64,000 bases of DNA, from contig JAHRAO010000006.1 in the NCBI GenBank assembly GCA_020027215.1, forward strand, positions 1 through 64,000, in the 5' to 3' direction. Source of the DNA: Gammaproteobacteria bacterium (GTDB taxonomy: Bacteria > Pseudomonadota > Gammaproteobacteria > JABABF01 > JAHRAO01). Both the position numbers and the translations under genes were made by a program. Shown in pieces: positions 9,265 through 16,792 of the stretch (position 1 is its first letter; the number at the start of each line of letters is the position of its first letter). A model generated the notes under the pieces. The model did no database searches. It was not told the origin of the DNA and saw only the letters and a program-made list of their open reading frames with translations.

Positions 9265-9686
9265 TAAACATTACGCACCCAAAATGGCACATCGTAACTC
9301 AACCGCCAAAAATAAATCCCTCCGCTAATATCTTGCAAAGTACCGTTACTGGCGGTTACAGGTCCCACCGCATCAGTTGGTTGCCAGCCAACCAAGGCGT
9401 TATCAATTTTAGTGATAAACGCTTCAATGGCTTCGGCCGCACTCCCGCCGCGACGGTCGGACAAACTTTTTACAGCAATGGTCACCATCACTTCTCGTGT
9501 ATCGCGCTGTAACACCTGTTCAGTTGCATATTGGTTGGCTTCCATCGTACGCCCCGTGGGAATAACAAAGATCGCGGGAAGTGCACTGGGGTACTTTAGC
9601 ACCCGATCAAACTCCAATGCCGAATGCACCGATTTGATACCATCCACTTGTTTTTTCAATCTGTCTAACCACTGCCTAATATCCAT
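9264..9686 (-). CDS. Mu-like phage gp37-type tail terminator-like protein
   Basis: A 140-residue protein following the gp36-like gene with a one-base overlap. Length, position and the pattern (N-terminal helix, VFVIPTGRTMEAN-like strand-turn, and a final strand with YDVPFWVRNV) fit the gp37 family of Mu-like prophages, thought to act near the head-tail junction. No disruption is visible. Assignment rests mainly on synteny with gpT and gp36 and on general sequence character, so the family name is tentative. Confidence 0.6.
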   Translation of the reverse strand: MDIRQWLDRLKKQVDGIKSVHSALEFDRVLKYPSALPAIFVIPTGRTMEANQYATEQVLQRDTREVMVTIAVKSLSDRRGGSAAEAIEAFITKIDNALVGWQPTDAVGPVTASNGTLQDISGGIYFWRLSYDVPFWVRNV

Positions 9687-10231
9687 TAAAAACCACTGAG
9701 TGAAGGGCGATTAAATACACTCTGCTCACTGCGCACATCGGCCTCCTGCCCGCCGGTAATCGTTTTCCCATCGCTGCCAATCTCAGCGGCACTAATTTTG
9801 CCCATCCCAACATCGCGCAAGAACTGCACCGACATCTTGTAAATATTTGTTTGGTAATCTGTCATATCCACCACAGACAACCCAAGCAGGTGATAAGTCA
9901 CAATACGCATCACATGGATATTCTTTTGAGCATCCACTAATGCACGCCCTTGCAGATAGCCATCTGCTTCGTTGATCGCATTGGTGATTAGCGTATTGAG
10001 CTTACTTTGCCCCGCATGCGCCGCAGCCAAATCAATAGCCGTCAAATCATTCGCTGAAACCGTGCCATTGATAAGCTCTATAAAATCATCGCTGGAAAGA
10101 TTTTCTCCGCCATTTTTTATCAGTGCGTCTTTGAATTCATCCGCGGAGAGATCAACCGACGCAATATAATTCGTTGCCGTAACCGCCACACTTTTACCCT
10201 CCGCAAAAGCTGTAAGGTTTCGCCACGCCAA
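9686..10231 (-). CDS. Mu-like phage gp36-type protein (DUF1320-like)
   Basis: A 181-residue protein next to the major head gene. The central part (NAINEADGYLQGR, then MRIVTYHLLG) matches the DUF1320 pattern, in which an acidic residue, DGYL and R precede a helix. DUF1320 proteins sit after gpT and gp35 in Mu-like phages and are thought to be head-completion proteins. The start used is TTG (10231); an in-frame TAG lies upstream. The N-terminal 70 residues do not look like the usual DUF1320 start, so the 5' end may be rearranged. Otherwise intact. Confidence 0.6.
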   Translation of the reverse strand: MAWRNLTAFAEGKSVAVTATNYIASVDLSADEFKDALIKNGGENLSSDDFIELINGTVSANDLTAIDLAAAHAGQSKLNTLITNAINEADGYLQGRALVDAQKNIHVMRIVTYHLLGLSVVDMTDYQTNIYKMSVQFLRDVGMGKISAAEIGSDGKTITGGQEADVRSEQSVFNRPSLSGF

Positions 10232-10270
10232 AGCGCAAGCGAGACCCTATGCTACGGCAATTGTTGATTG

Positions 10271-11161
10271 TTAAGATAGCCAATTGGTAATGAGCAGATC
10301 TACTGCTTGATAGTTAATATTGCTTTCTCCACCGCTCACATACTCCTTTTGCAACACTTCTTTCGCCTCACTGCGAAGTGAAGGCGGCACGACTAATATG
10401 CTTGGCATAATACCCAAGGGGTTGCCTGCATCCGATTTGAACGACACCATCGTTTCCATCGCAGCGTTAAAGTTAGCCGCATCTAGCGTTTGATTGCTGG
10501 CGTAGGCCTGCTGCCAAAATCCAAACCCTGCATTGCACCGTCCATTGACGCCATACCGATATTCATCACGCATGAATACGCCTTCATCGTGCAAGTCCAT
10601 CAGCGTGGTCAATTCGTATGGACGGCGTTCCTGTAGAATAAGTGGCTTGATAGCACGCATGGCATCCAGCAGATACCAATACGCACCCGATCCGTCACTA
10701 TCCACATTGCTCGTATCCGTTTTTTTATTGCGCCCGACTGGATGGTTAGTGGCAAAAAACGGTTTACCGTCATAACATTTGTCTGTCCTCCCGCGCGCCA
10801 ATAAACGAAACACCAACTGATCAGGATGCCGTTTTGCGCTGAATCCCAACTCCTGCATCAAAGGCATATACACCGAATATTGATCGTTCTCAATATCATC
10901 GCGAGAAACGCCGATCGTCTACTCAAACTTCTTGTTTTCAATCGTATAGTTGTGTTGGGTGATATCGCGTAAAACACGCTCACCAACCCATTCTTGCAAC
11001 TGCGGAAATTGACCTAACCAATTGTAAGATTGCGTTTTGGTGCTTGATGGCATCTTAGTCGCTACCTTATCGTGATCACTTGGCGTATCACGAAACATTT
11101 GGTTGTAGGCAGTTGTGAATGCGGTTTTTAATCCACTAAGATTTTGTTGGTTGATAATCAT
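10271..11161 (-). pseudogene. Mu-like major head protein gpT, interrupted by one amber codon
   Basis: Two pieces of one frame. Residues 1-80 (11161-10922) read MIINQQNLSGLKTAFTTAYN with WLGQFPQLQEWVGER, the classic gpT N-terminus. TAG occupies 10919-10921. The same frame then continues TIGVSRDDIENDQYSVYMPL to the end at 10271, with GKPFFATNHPVG and RYGVNGRCNAGFGFWQ as in gpT. Both halves are clear and no base is gained or lost, so a single substitution made the stop. Without suppression no full capsid subunit (about 296 residues) can be made. Internal restart at GTG 10873 would give only the C-terminal 200 residues. This supports a decaying prophage. Confidence 0.85.
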
Positions 11162-11176
11162 AATTTTGCTCCTCAG

Positions 11177-11581
11177 TTAAATAATTTGTACCCAAACGCC
11201 GTCACTGTCCACCTGCACAATTTTACCCGCGACACTACTGCCAGTGGCGAGTGTGTCAACGGTTTGATCATCTACGATGTAGCAGTTATCACCAATATCT
11301 GTGCGTTCAACGATGTTTGCGCCGGTCACATTATCAAGCTTAAAAACACCGCGACGAACCGTAACTGTAATAGCATCATTCACTCCACCTGTGTTATTTA
11401 CTTGATTTTGGGCAATGCCAACCGTAACCTTATTCGCAGAATCAGTTGCACTTTCGGCATAACCCGCCGCATTCAGTACGACTAGTGAGCCTGCATAAAT
11501 CGTCTGCCCAGCAGCAACACCGTGGGCAAATGTATCGCCCTCACGGTAATCGGTATATCTATCTTGTGTTAATGTAACCAT
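11177..11581 (-). CDS. Phage head decoration-like protein (DUF2190-like)
   Basis: A 134-residue all-beta protein between the gpI and gpT genes. It has GDTFAHGVAAGQTIYAGSLV near the N-terminus and repeated short strands ending VVDSDGVWVQII-like. This resembles DUF2190 or head-fibre and decoration proteins found at this site in Mu-like and other phages. The frame is intact and the start ATG lies 15 bp after the gpI stop. Function is inferred from position and fold type. Confidence 0.6.
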   Translation of the reverse strand: MVTLTQDRYTDYREGDTFAHGVAAGQTIYAGSLVVLNAAGYAESATDSANKVTVGIAQNQVNNTGGVNDAITVTVRRGVFKLDNVTGANIVERTDIGDNCYIVDDQTVDTLATGSSVAGKIVQVDSDGVWVQII

Positions 11582-11596
11582 CTCTACTCCTCCAAT

Positions 11597-12775
11597 TTAA
11601 GCCGCTTGCGCGGGTTTTGTTTCAACTGTTTTGCCCGCCTTGGTTGCGGCAAATGCCTCAGCCGATACGCCAGTGCTTTTGCATATCGCCAATTCATGCG
11701 GCAGCAGCCCATGGGCTTCGTTTATGTCATCAGTAGGTGCTATGCCGCCAGTTTGGGTTTTCAACAATGCACCGATCGGCGGAGTTTTATCCAAATACGC
11801 CTTAAGCGTATCCATATCCGTTTCACCAAGTTTCCGCGCCCAACTTTCTTGCGAAGGCAGTAACTTCCCGCTGGACAATGATGTTTTGACCAACTTATCA
11901 ATCGTGCTCTCTCTCGCAAGAGTTTGTAACTCAATAACCTGTTTTTTCAACGTCTCAAATATTTCTATCGGAACATATTTAGCGGGATCGGGATTAGCAG
12001 CTTGATGATTATTGCTCTCTGATTACAATGCAGCAACGGCGGTTTCGATCTCGTCCGCTTCCGCTTTCTCATCCAACCTCAATGCTTTCAGTGCTTCCAT
12101 ACCTATTTCTGATTTTTTGAGCAACGCCATTACAAAACCATCCTCGCTAGTGCTCTCGGGCAATCCCAACTCACTAACGCAAGTTGCCAATAATGATACT
12201 TTACTCATCGCTTTCTCCTCATCATTTTCAAAATATGAACTCAATAATTCTGCCCGCATGGTTGCAGGAATAATCTTTTCTGGATTGACAATCGCCGGCA
12301 CATTGACCAATGCAGCACTGATAAATTTCCAAATCCGCCCGCTGTGTTTCTCGTGGAGAATAACGGGCGATAGATAGCGATATTCACCCGATTTCAATGC
12401 CTCTTGTGCCCGCTTCGTCCATTCCACATCAGTCGCCACCAAACCCCGACCGGGTTGATATTCCGCGTGCTTAATCCATCCTGCGGTCGGTACAGGACCA
12501 TTGCCGACAGGTTTAATGGATTGGTGTTCGTAATCTATTTGCAGTGGAATATCACTCGCATTGATTTCAGCCGCCATGCGCTCGCCCATCTCATAGGTCA
12601 GCACAAAAGATGCCGCATCCCGCGGGCGACCATCTCGCCCACAAAATTGGCCGTCCGGAATGAGCAGTAAATTATTACTACTTGCACTAACATCAGTGGC
12701 AGCCAGAATAGTAATTTCCATTGCTCGTGCGACAGGGGCAATGGAAGCAGAATTGTCGTGTTTGGATGTATCCAT
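11597..12775 (-). pseudogene. Mu-like gpI protease/scaffold protein, interrupted by TAA
   Basis: The first 250 codons (12775-12026) resemble Mu gpI: an N-terminal protease part with LLLIPDGQFCGRDGRP, DIPLQIDYEHQS, TAGWIKHAEY and GEYRYLSPV. TAA at 12023-12025 is followed in the same frame by SESNNHQAANPDPAKYVPIE and a helical scaffold-like tail (LLPSQESWARKLGET, then HGLLPHELAICKSTG). The two parts together have normal gpI length. The protein normally matures the capsid, and the scaffold Z is made from its C-terminal part, so an internal restart could still yield scaffold. The gene starts at ATG behind AAGGTGG. The upstream gpF and gpG genes of a Mu-like phage are missing; an unrelated cargo block sits there instead. 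Confidence 0.8.
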
Positions 12776-12884
12776 ACCGCCACCTTAACACACAAAGGCA
12801 GACATGAAACAGGGGGATAGATGTCCGCCCTGTTAGATTGTGATATTGAAGGTAATTATGGTTATTTGTACACTGTCGCACACA

Positions 12885-12953
12885 TTATGTGAAAGCAATC
12901 ACTTTCTGAGGCATTGCATCCCAAGTTTTGCCTTGATATTTAAAATTATTTCC
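12885..12953 (-). pseudogene. Duplicate 3' tail of the DUF5131 gene (23 codons)
   Basis: Reading leftward, the frame gives GNNFKYQGKTWDAMPQKVIA, two more residues and TAA. The intact DUF5131 gene 1.5 kb away ends with YQGKTWDAMPQQVIACSY. The DNA also matches well over about 45 bp. Stops (TAG, TGA) lie just upstream in frame, so only this tail remains. The two copies flank the Rex-like gene pair, which looks like cargo placed beside or inside a duplicated DUF5131 end. Confidence 0.75.
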
Positions 12954-12997
12954 TCACTAAATCATCTCCTTCATTTGAAGGGATTACGCAATTATTA

Positions 12998-13486
12998 CTA
13001 TTCAGAATGTAGTAATTCTTCATATCTTTTCTTATCTGCCTGCATGATATTTTTTGACTCTGATATGCCAATCCGAGGTATATACCAAAACAAACGAATA
13101 AAACCAACTAATGCGTATACGCCAATGCCAAATATCAAACAATGATATACCCAAGGCACTTGCTCAAAATAAAAACCACCGATTGACACAATCGCCCATA
13201 ACAATGAAACAAGCGTCGTCTCTCGTACCCAATACATCATAATTATGTAATGACAAGAGTGCTTAAGTATATCGATGACTTTTGATTGAGATGATAACAG
13301 GATGCTAATAGAAGTCCCAGTTAATCCGCATAAAATAGATGCTACCGTTGCCATTGCAGTTAAGTATAAATGACTATCTGGAAAAATAGATAAATTGCCC
13401 ATAATACAACCACCAATAACTCCCGAAAGCACAGGGAAATATTTTTGAAATAATTCTCCTAACTTCACTGACACTTTTTTAGTCAT
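12998..13486 (-). CDS. Four-helix membrane protein, RexB-like candidate effector
   Basis: A 162-residue protein with four predicted membrane helices (about 17-37, 42-66, 90-108, 113-136), a short N-terminus and a charged C-terminal tail. Size, topology and the second-helix pattern (ATVASILCGLTGTSISILLS) resemble lambda RexB, the 144-residue ion channel of the RexAB abortive-infection system. Resemblance is by pattern, not by clear identity. The gene overlaps the upstream RexA-like gene by 8 bp (ATGACTAA), so the two are coupled and in the same order as rexA-rexB. KwaA of Kiwa is another four-helix alternative. Membrane depolarisation as an antiphage act is inference. Confidence 0.45.
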   Translation of the reverse strand: MTKKVSVKLGELFQKYFPVLSGVIGGCIMGNLSIFPDSHLYLTAMATVASILCGLTGTSISILLSSQSKVIDILKHSCHYIIMMYWVRETTLVSLLWAIVSIGGFYFEQVPWVYHCLIFGIGVYALVGFIRLFWYIPRIGISESKNIMQADKKRYEELLHSE

Positions 13487-14333
13487 GTATAACTTGCGCC
13501 TTTAACCACTTTTCATGAGCCTGAAGCAGTATGTTGTACCGAGAATCAAATGAATACATCCTAGTTGTACCGTCCCTAATTAATCCCTCTAATGCGATTT
13601 CTTCTTGGGATTGTAATAAATTAAGCATCTCGATTTTTCGATTATCTTCTTGAGATACCTCTACTTTAAGGGATTGTAACATATTTTTGTTTTTTAATAA
13701 TGATTTGCAGTATTGGAGGCAATTTAGCATGCGATTCACACTACCTCCACGATATTGTTTTAAAGTAACTTCAATTCGTCCAATATTGGTCATTCCTGTC
13801 TTCTGAGCTATATCCCAATTGTGTTTTACTCTAGAATCAATATCCGTGGTAGGTGGGAATTTATTATTAGGGAATTCTATTGCATAAAACACCTGTTTGG
13901 CATATTTATGTGTATTTAATTTCTCTAATTCCCCTTTTTTAAGGACCGGGTCAAAATCTAATGAGCCGCCACCTAAACTTTGATTGAAATATTCACATAT
14001 ACTTGTAGCACGCGGGCCATAATGATTATATTGTACCAATATAAATTGTCGTTTATTATCGTACAAAATAGCCGTCATTTCTCCGAACCCTTCATCAGTT
14101 CGTAGATCAAATCCTTTTGTAATCTCATTCTTGGATGATCGTCCTGGGCCAAATTCTCTATGTTTAGCAAGATCCATAGCGTATAAATCATTTTCTAGGC
14201 ATAGAGAATGTTCTAATTTTATCTCCCTAATTCTTCTTCTCTCGAGATCCATAGACATTAACTTTTTAACAATGGCGAGCAGGGATGCTCCTTTGACTTT
14301 GAAAAGGTGAGTCTTCATTTTTTGATTAGCCAT
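13479..14333 (-). CDS. Cytosolic RexA-like candidate phage sensor
   Basis: A 284-residue soluble protein, close to the 279 residues of lambda RexA. The middle aligns by eye with RexA: DEGFGEMTAILYDN, then a strand pair ending YGPRATSICEYF, a Gly-rich turn, FDPVLKKGEL and a strand QVFYAIEF. In RexA the equivalent run has DESLGF, FGPTTSDLTDFL, IEPLMRG and HMHFIGR. The C-terminal third is helical. Start ATG 14333 follows AGGAAC; MKTHLF five residues later is an alternative. It lies 85 bp after the DUF5131 gene and overlaps the membrane gene. DUF6731-like or KwaB-like membership cannot be excluded. I give the Rex link moderate weight only. Confidence 0.45.
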   Translation of the reverse strand: MANQKMKTHLFKVKGASLLAIVKKLMSMDLERRRIREIKLEHSLCLENDLYAMDLAKHREFGPGRSSKNEITKGFDLRTDEGFGEMTAILYDNKRQFILVQYNHYGPRATSICEYFNQSLGGGSLDFDPVLKKGELEKLNTHKYAKQVFYAIEFPNNKFPPTTDIDSRVKHNWDIAQKTGMTNIGRIEVTLKQYRGGSVNRMLNCLQYCKSLLKNKNMLQSLKVEVSQEDNRKIEMLNLLQSQEEIALEGLIRDGTTRMYSFDSRYNILLQAHEKWLKAQVIHD

Positions 14334-14418
14334 ATAGCAAGTTCCTGTAAGATTTTACTCCGTGGTTAAAGCCACCGCCTGCGCCAGACGATTTCGCCGA
14401 CACTTCTTTTCTAACGAA

Positions 14419-15162
14419 TTAATAGGAACAAGCAATAACCTGCTGAGGCATTGCGTCCCAAGTCTTACCTTGATACGTTCTACCATTCGCTTTTTTATTA
14501 CGCTTAATTCTATCGGCACCCCAAGTGCCCCATTGCTTGAAAAAAAATGCCACTCGATGACTTTGGCATTGCCGATAAATATTGTCAATCCAAGTACTAT
14601 CCATTAGTCTGGCTTTATTGCCACTTTCACCGCCGACAATCACCCAGTGGATGTCGCTTAAATCCACTTTCCCTATGTCTTCCAATAGCGGCTCAACCGA
14701 TAAAAATCTGGTTTTAGCATTAATTTTGCGCAGTACATCAATTCGTGGTACGCCATGTTTTTTATTTTCAACTGAAACGCCAAGCCATGCGTTCTTGGGT
14801 ACGTCGCGGGTAGCAAAATACTTTTGCATCACTTTAGGGCGCTTTGTCAAAATCTGATAAGTGTGCTGTGGACTCTTGCGTATAGTCTCCATAACTTTAT
14901 TGATGAAATCAAATGGCACGCGTGGGTGAAACAAATCGCTCATAGAATTAACAAAGTACATCGTTGGAATTTTGCGTTTTAACGGTTGATTCAGGCGATC
15001 TTCATGACAAGTTATAGCAAAACCGTCCTGGTAACCATTCACCCCCATGGCTTTAAGCCGTTTAGACAGCGTCTCTGCATAACAATACTTGCACCCTGCC
15101 GATATCTTAGTGCATCCCGTCACAGGGTTCCAAGTTTTCTCTGTCCACTCTATATTTGACAT
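14419..15162 (-). CDS. Three-Cys-motif protein, DUF5131 (phage Gp37/Gp68 family)
   Basis: A 247-residue protein. The N-terminus reads WTEKTWNPVTGCTKISAGCK followed by YCYAE, giving the C17-x6-C24-x2-C27 motif that defines this family and resembles radical-SAM cluster ligands. Further family marks are PTMYFVNSMSDLFHP, TKRP, AWLGVSVEN, FLSVEPLLEDIG, WVIVGGESG and the C-terminal FFFKQWGTW. The enzymatic role is unknown; nucleic acid modification is often suspected. Its ATG overlaps the TcmP stop (TAATG), so the two are translationally coupled, as the usual co-occurrence of the families predicts. Such pairs are mobile and often sit on phages and islands. Confidence 0.85.
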   Translation of the reverse strand: MSNIEWTEKTWNPVTGCTKISAGCKYCYAETLSKRLKAMGVNGYQDGFAITCHEDRLNQPLKRKIPTMYFVNSMSDLFHPRVPFDFINKVMETIRKSPQHTYQILTKRPKVMQKYFATRDVPKNAWLGVSVENKKHGVPRIDVLRKINAKTRFLSVEPLLEDIGKVDLSDIHWVIVGGESGNKARLMDSTWIDNIYRQCQSHRVAFFFKQWGTWGADRIKRNKKANGRTYQGKTWDAMPQQVIACSY

Positions 15163-16415
15163 TAACCCATTTTTATTACTAATTGTCGCTCTACAGTAAT
15201 GATCCTTTTATCTGAATTGGCATTACCCTTTATTGTAATAGATTTTTCCTCTTTCAAACTATCTAATGCTTTTTGGATGTCTTGATCGCTTCCCGGCGTG
15301 TGGTTTGTGATCCCTTGTTTCAATTTTTTAACGGTTATGGCAGATCCGGACTGGATATTTTTATATAAATAATTCCCAATTTCTCTATGTAGTGCTTCAT
15401 GTGTTTGTTGTGACGCAGCAACATCAAACCGAAACGATGAGTGAGGTAAAGTAAGTTGTTTAGTATAGTCTTCATCGAATTTTGATCTATAGCCCAGCAT
15501 ATTAATCCCTGAAGTACCATAATGCTGAGATATATTACCTTTATCCCAGTGAAGTCCCACCATCTCTTGACGCGCTCTATAGTGCCTTGATATGTGAATT
15601 AGCCAATATCCTCCTTGTGACTTTGAATTATCACTAATAATAAAAAATGGAGTGAAAAAATAATTAAGACCATAAAAAATACTGGACATCCTATGTTGGA
15701 TTATAGAACGACATTTATCTCGATTAGATTGATTACGTCTGAATTGTTGAAAGTCTTTCTGTGAGAAGCCAATCCTACTCAATGCATTTTGTTTTGATTC
15801 ATCTAAATAAGTAATTAAGGCGTCTACCGCAAAGGTAAGGATGATTTCAGCATTGCTATTGTTCAGGATACATTTAATTTGCTTAATTAACACATCGCTA
15901 TAGCCATACTGATCTAATATAAAAATTGAGCGACCATCTTGACGATTGTTGCTTTTTTTCTTTATTTGGGCAATAATAGTTGGTAAATAATGTCCAAATT
16001 CTCCACACAATACTTGTGATTTATTTTGGAAACCTTCCTTGCGAATTTCACCTTGTAAGTATTGAGCAGTTTGTTGATTTTTCTCAACAAATATAAAATC
16101 TTCTTCAAATTGAATAGGTGTTTTTGGATTTAAAGAGCGAATGCCTGCTTTAGCCTCGGCAACGGTGTTTAATAAAATTAATGGTGATCCATCTACAATA
16201 TTGTCTTGGTATTGATATTTTCCTCCGCCAGCAAAACCATCTACTATTGTGATCTTAAGAGATCTGTTTGGAAAACGATTAAGTGGTTGAGAAACAATTT
16301 CTAAGTATTTAGTCAGATAATCGCGAATTATTTCATGTTTACATTTACTATGGTTATCTAATGTGGGGATTTGACCATCACTCCATAAATATTTTCTCAT
16401 ATCATATCGCCCCAT
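15162..16415 (-). CDS. tcmP: Three-Cys-motif partner protein TcmP
   Basis: About 417 residues if started at ATG 16415 (alternatives ATG 16400 and TTG 16433). Family features are YLWSDG with HSKCKHEIIRDYLTKYL, ITIVDGFAGGGKY, DGSPLILL, FIFVEKN, a conserved FILDQYGY region, and a C-terminal winged-helix-like part. The FAGxG segment is like the SAM-binding loop of methyltransferases. TcmP is by definition encoded beside three-Cys-motif proteins, and here the DUF5131 gene follows with a TAATG overlap. Its 5' end overlaps the truncated methyltransferase frame, so its native promoter region has probably been replaced. The biological role of the pair is not established. Confidence 0.8.
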   Translation of the reverse strand: MGRYDMRKYLWSDGQIPTLDNHSKCKHEIIRDYLTKYLEIVSQPLNRFPNRSLKITIVDGFAGGGKYQYQDNIVDGSPLILLNTVAEAKAGIRSLNPKTPIQFEEDFIFVEKNQQTAQYLQGEIRKEGFQNKSQVLCGEFGHYLPTIIAQIKKKSNNRQDGRSIFILDQYGYSDVLIKQIKCILNNSNAEIILTFAVDALITYLDESKQNALSRIGFSQKDFQQFRRNQSNRDKCRSIIQHRMSSIFYGLNYFFTPFFIISDNSKSQGGYWLIHISRHYRARQEMVGLHWDKGNISQHYGTSGINMLGYRSKFDEDYTKQLTLPHSSFRFDVAASQQTHEALHREIGNYLYKNIQSGSAITVKKLKQGITNHTPGSDQDIQKALDSLKEEKSITIKGNANSDKRIITVERQLVIKMG

Positions 16416-16687
16416 ATAAGTTTGTTGGTCCAACCTGTCATTTGACGACCTGATGCAAAACCAAATGACCCCTGTGCCATTTTGACTTTTTCGTTTCTTG
16501 GTTCGTCTATTTGTTCAATAATTTAGAATGGTAGGACCACATTTGTGACTTCATCAGATTTACCGTTCCAAGTAAGTTCTACTTGCTTTGATTCATCAAA
16601 TAATAAGAAACGATATTTTTCAGGTAAGACCTTGCCTTCCTCAATGAGTTTTACGACATCTCGTTTTTCATTATCTGTGAGTTTCAT
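16397..16687 (-). pseudogene. N-terminal remnant of an adenine DNA methyltransferase gene
   Basis: From ATG 16687 the frame reads MKLTDNEKRDVVKLIEEGKV and LPEKYRFLLF, then NGKSDEVTNVVLPF, a stop TAA (16523-16525), and onward in the same frame IIEQIDEPRNEKVK, then GWTNKLIWGD. This is the opening of site-specific adenine methyltransferases of type III Mod kind. There the stop position is normally Gln (CAA), and WTNKLIWGDN leads into the catalytic domain. Here homology ends exactly at GD, where the TcmP start begins; the catalytic part is absent. It is therefore a remnant marking a recombination join. It is the first gene-like object downstream of glmS. Confidence 0.75.
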
Positions 16688-16792
16688 TATTTTTATTATG
16701 CCATTTACTTGAGGGTTGCTGCCACTGCCTTAAGAAGAAAGTGTGTAACAAAAAACTGTTTTCAAAAAGGTTGTTAAAACCCACATGTAGAA

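Noticed and set aside
8753-9328. 191-codon plus-strand frame over the phage genes
   Set aside because: It is antisense to two well-supported phage genes with overlapping start/stop signals, and has no family features.
12998-14333. Naming the pair Kiwa (KwaA/KwaB)
   Set aside because: Sizes and four-helix topology would allow it, but the gene order here is soluble protein first, and the local pattern fits RexA better. Left as an alternative.
16700-16792. Intrinsic terminator after glmS
   Set aside because: The T-rich stretches have no GC-rich stem; only weak A/T pairing is possible.
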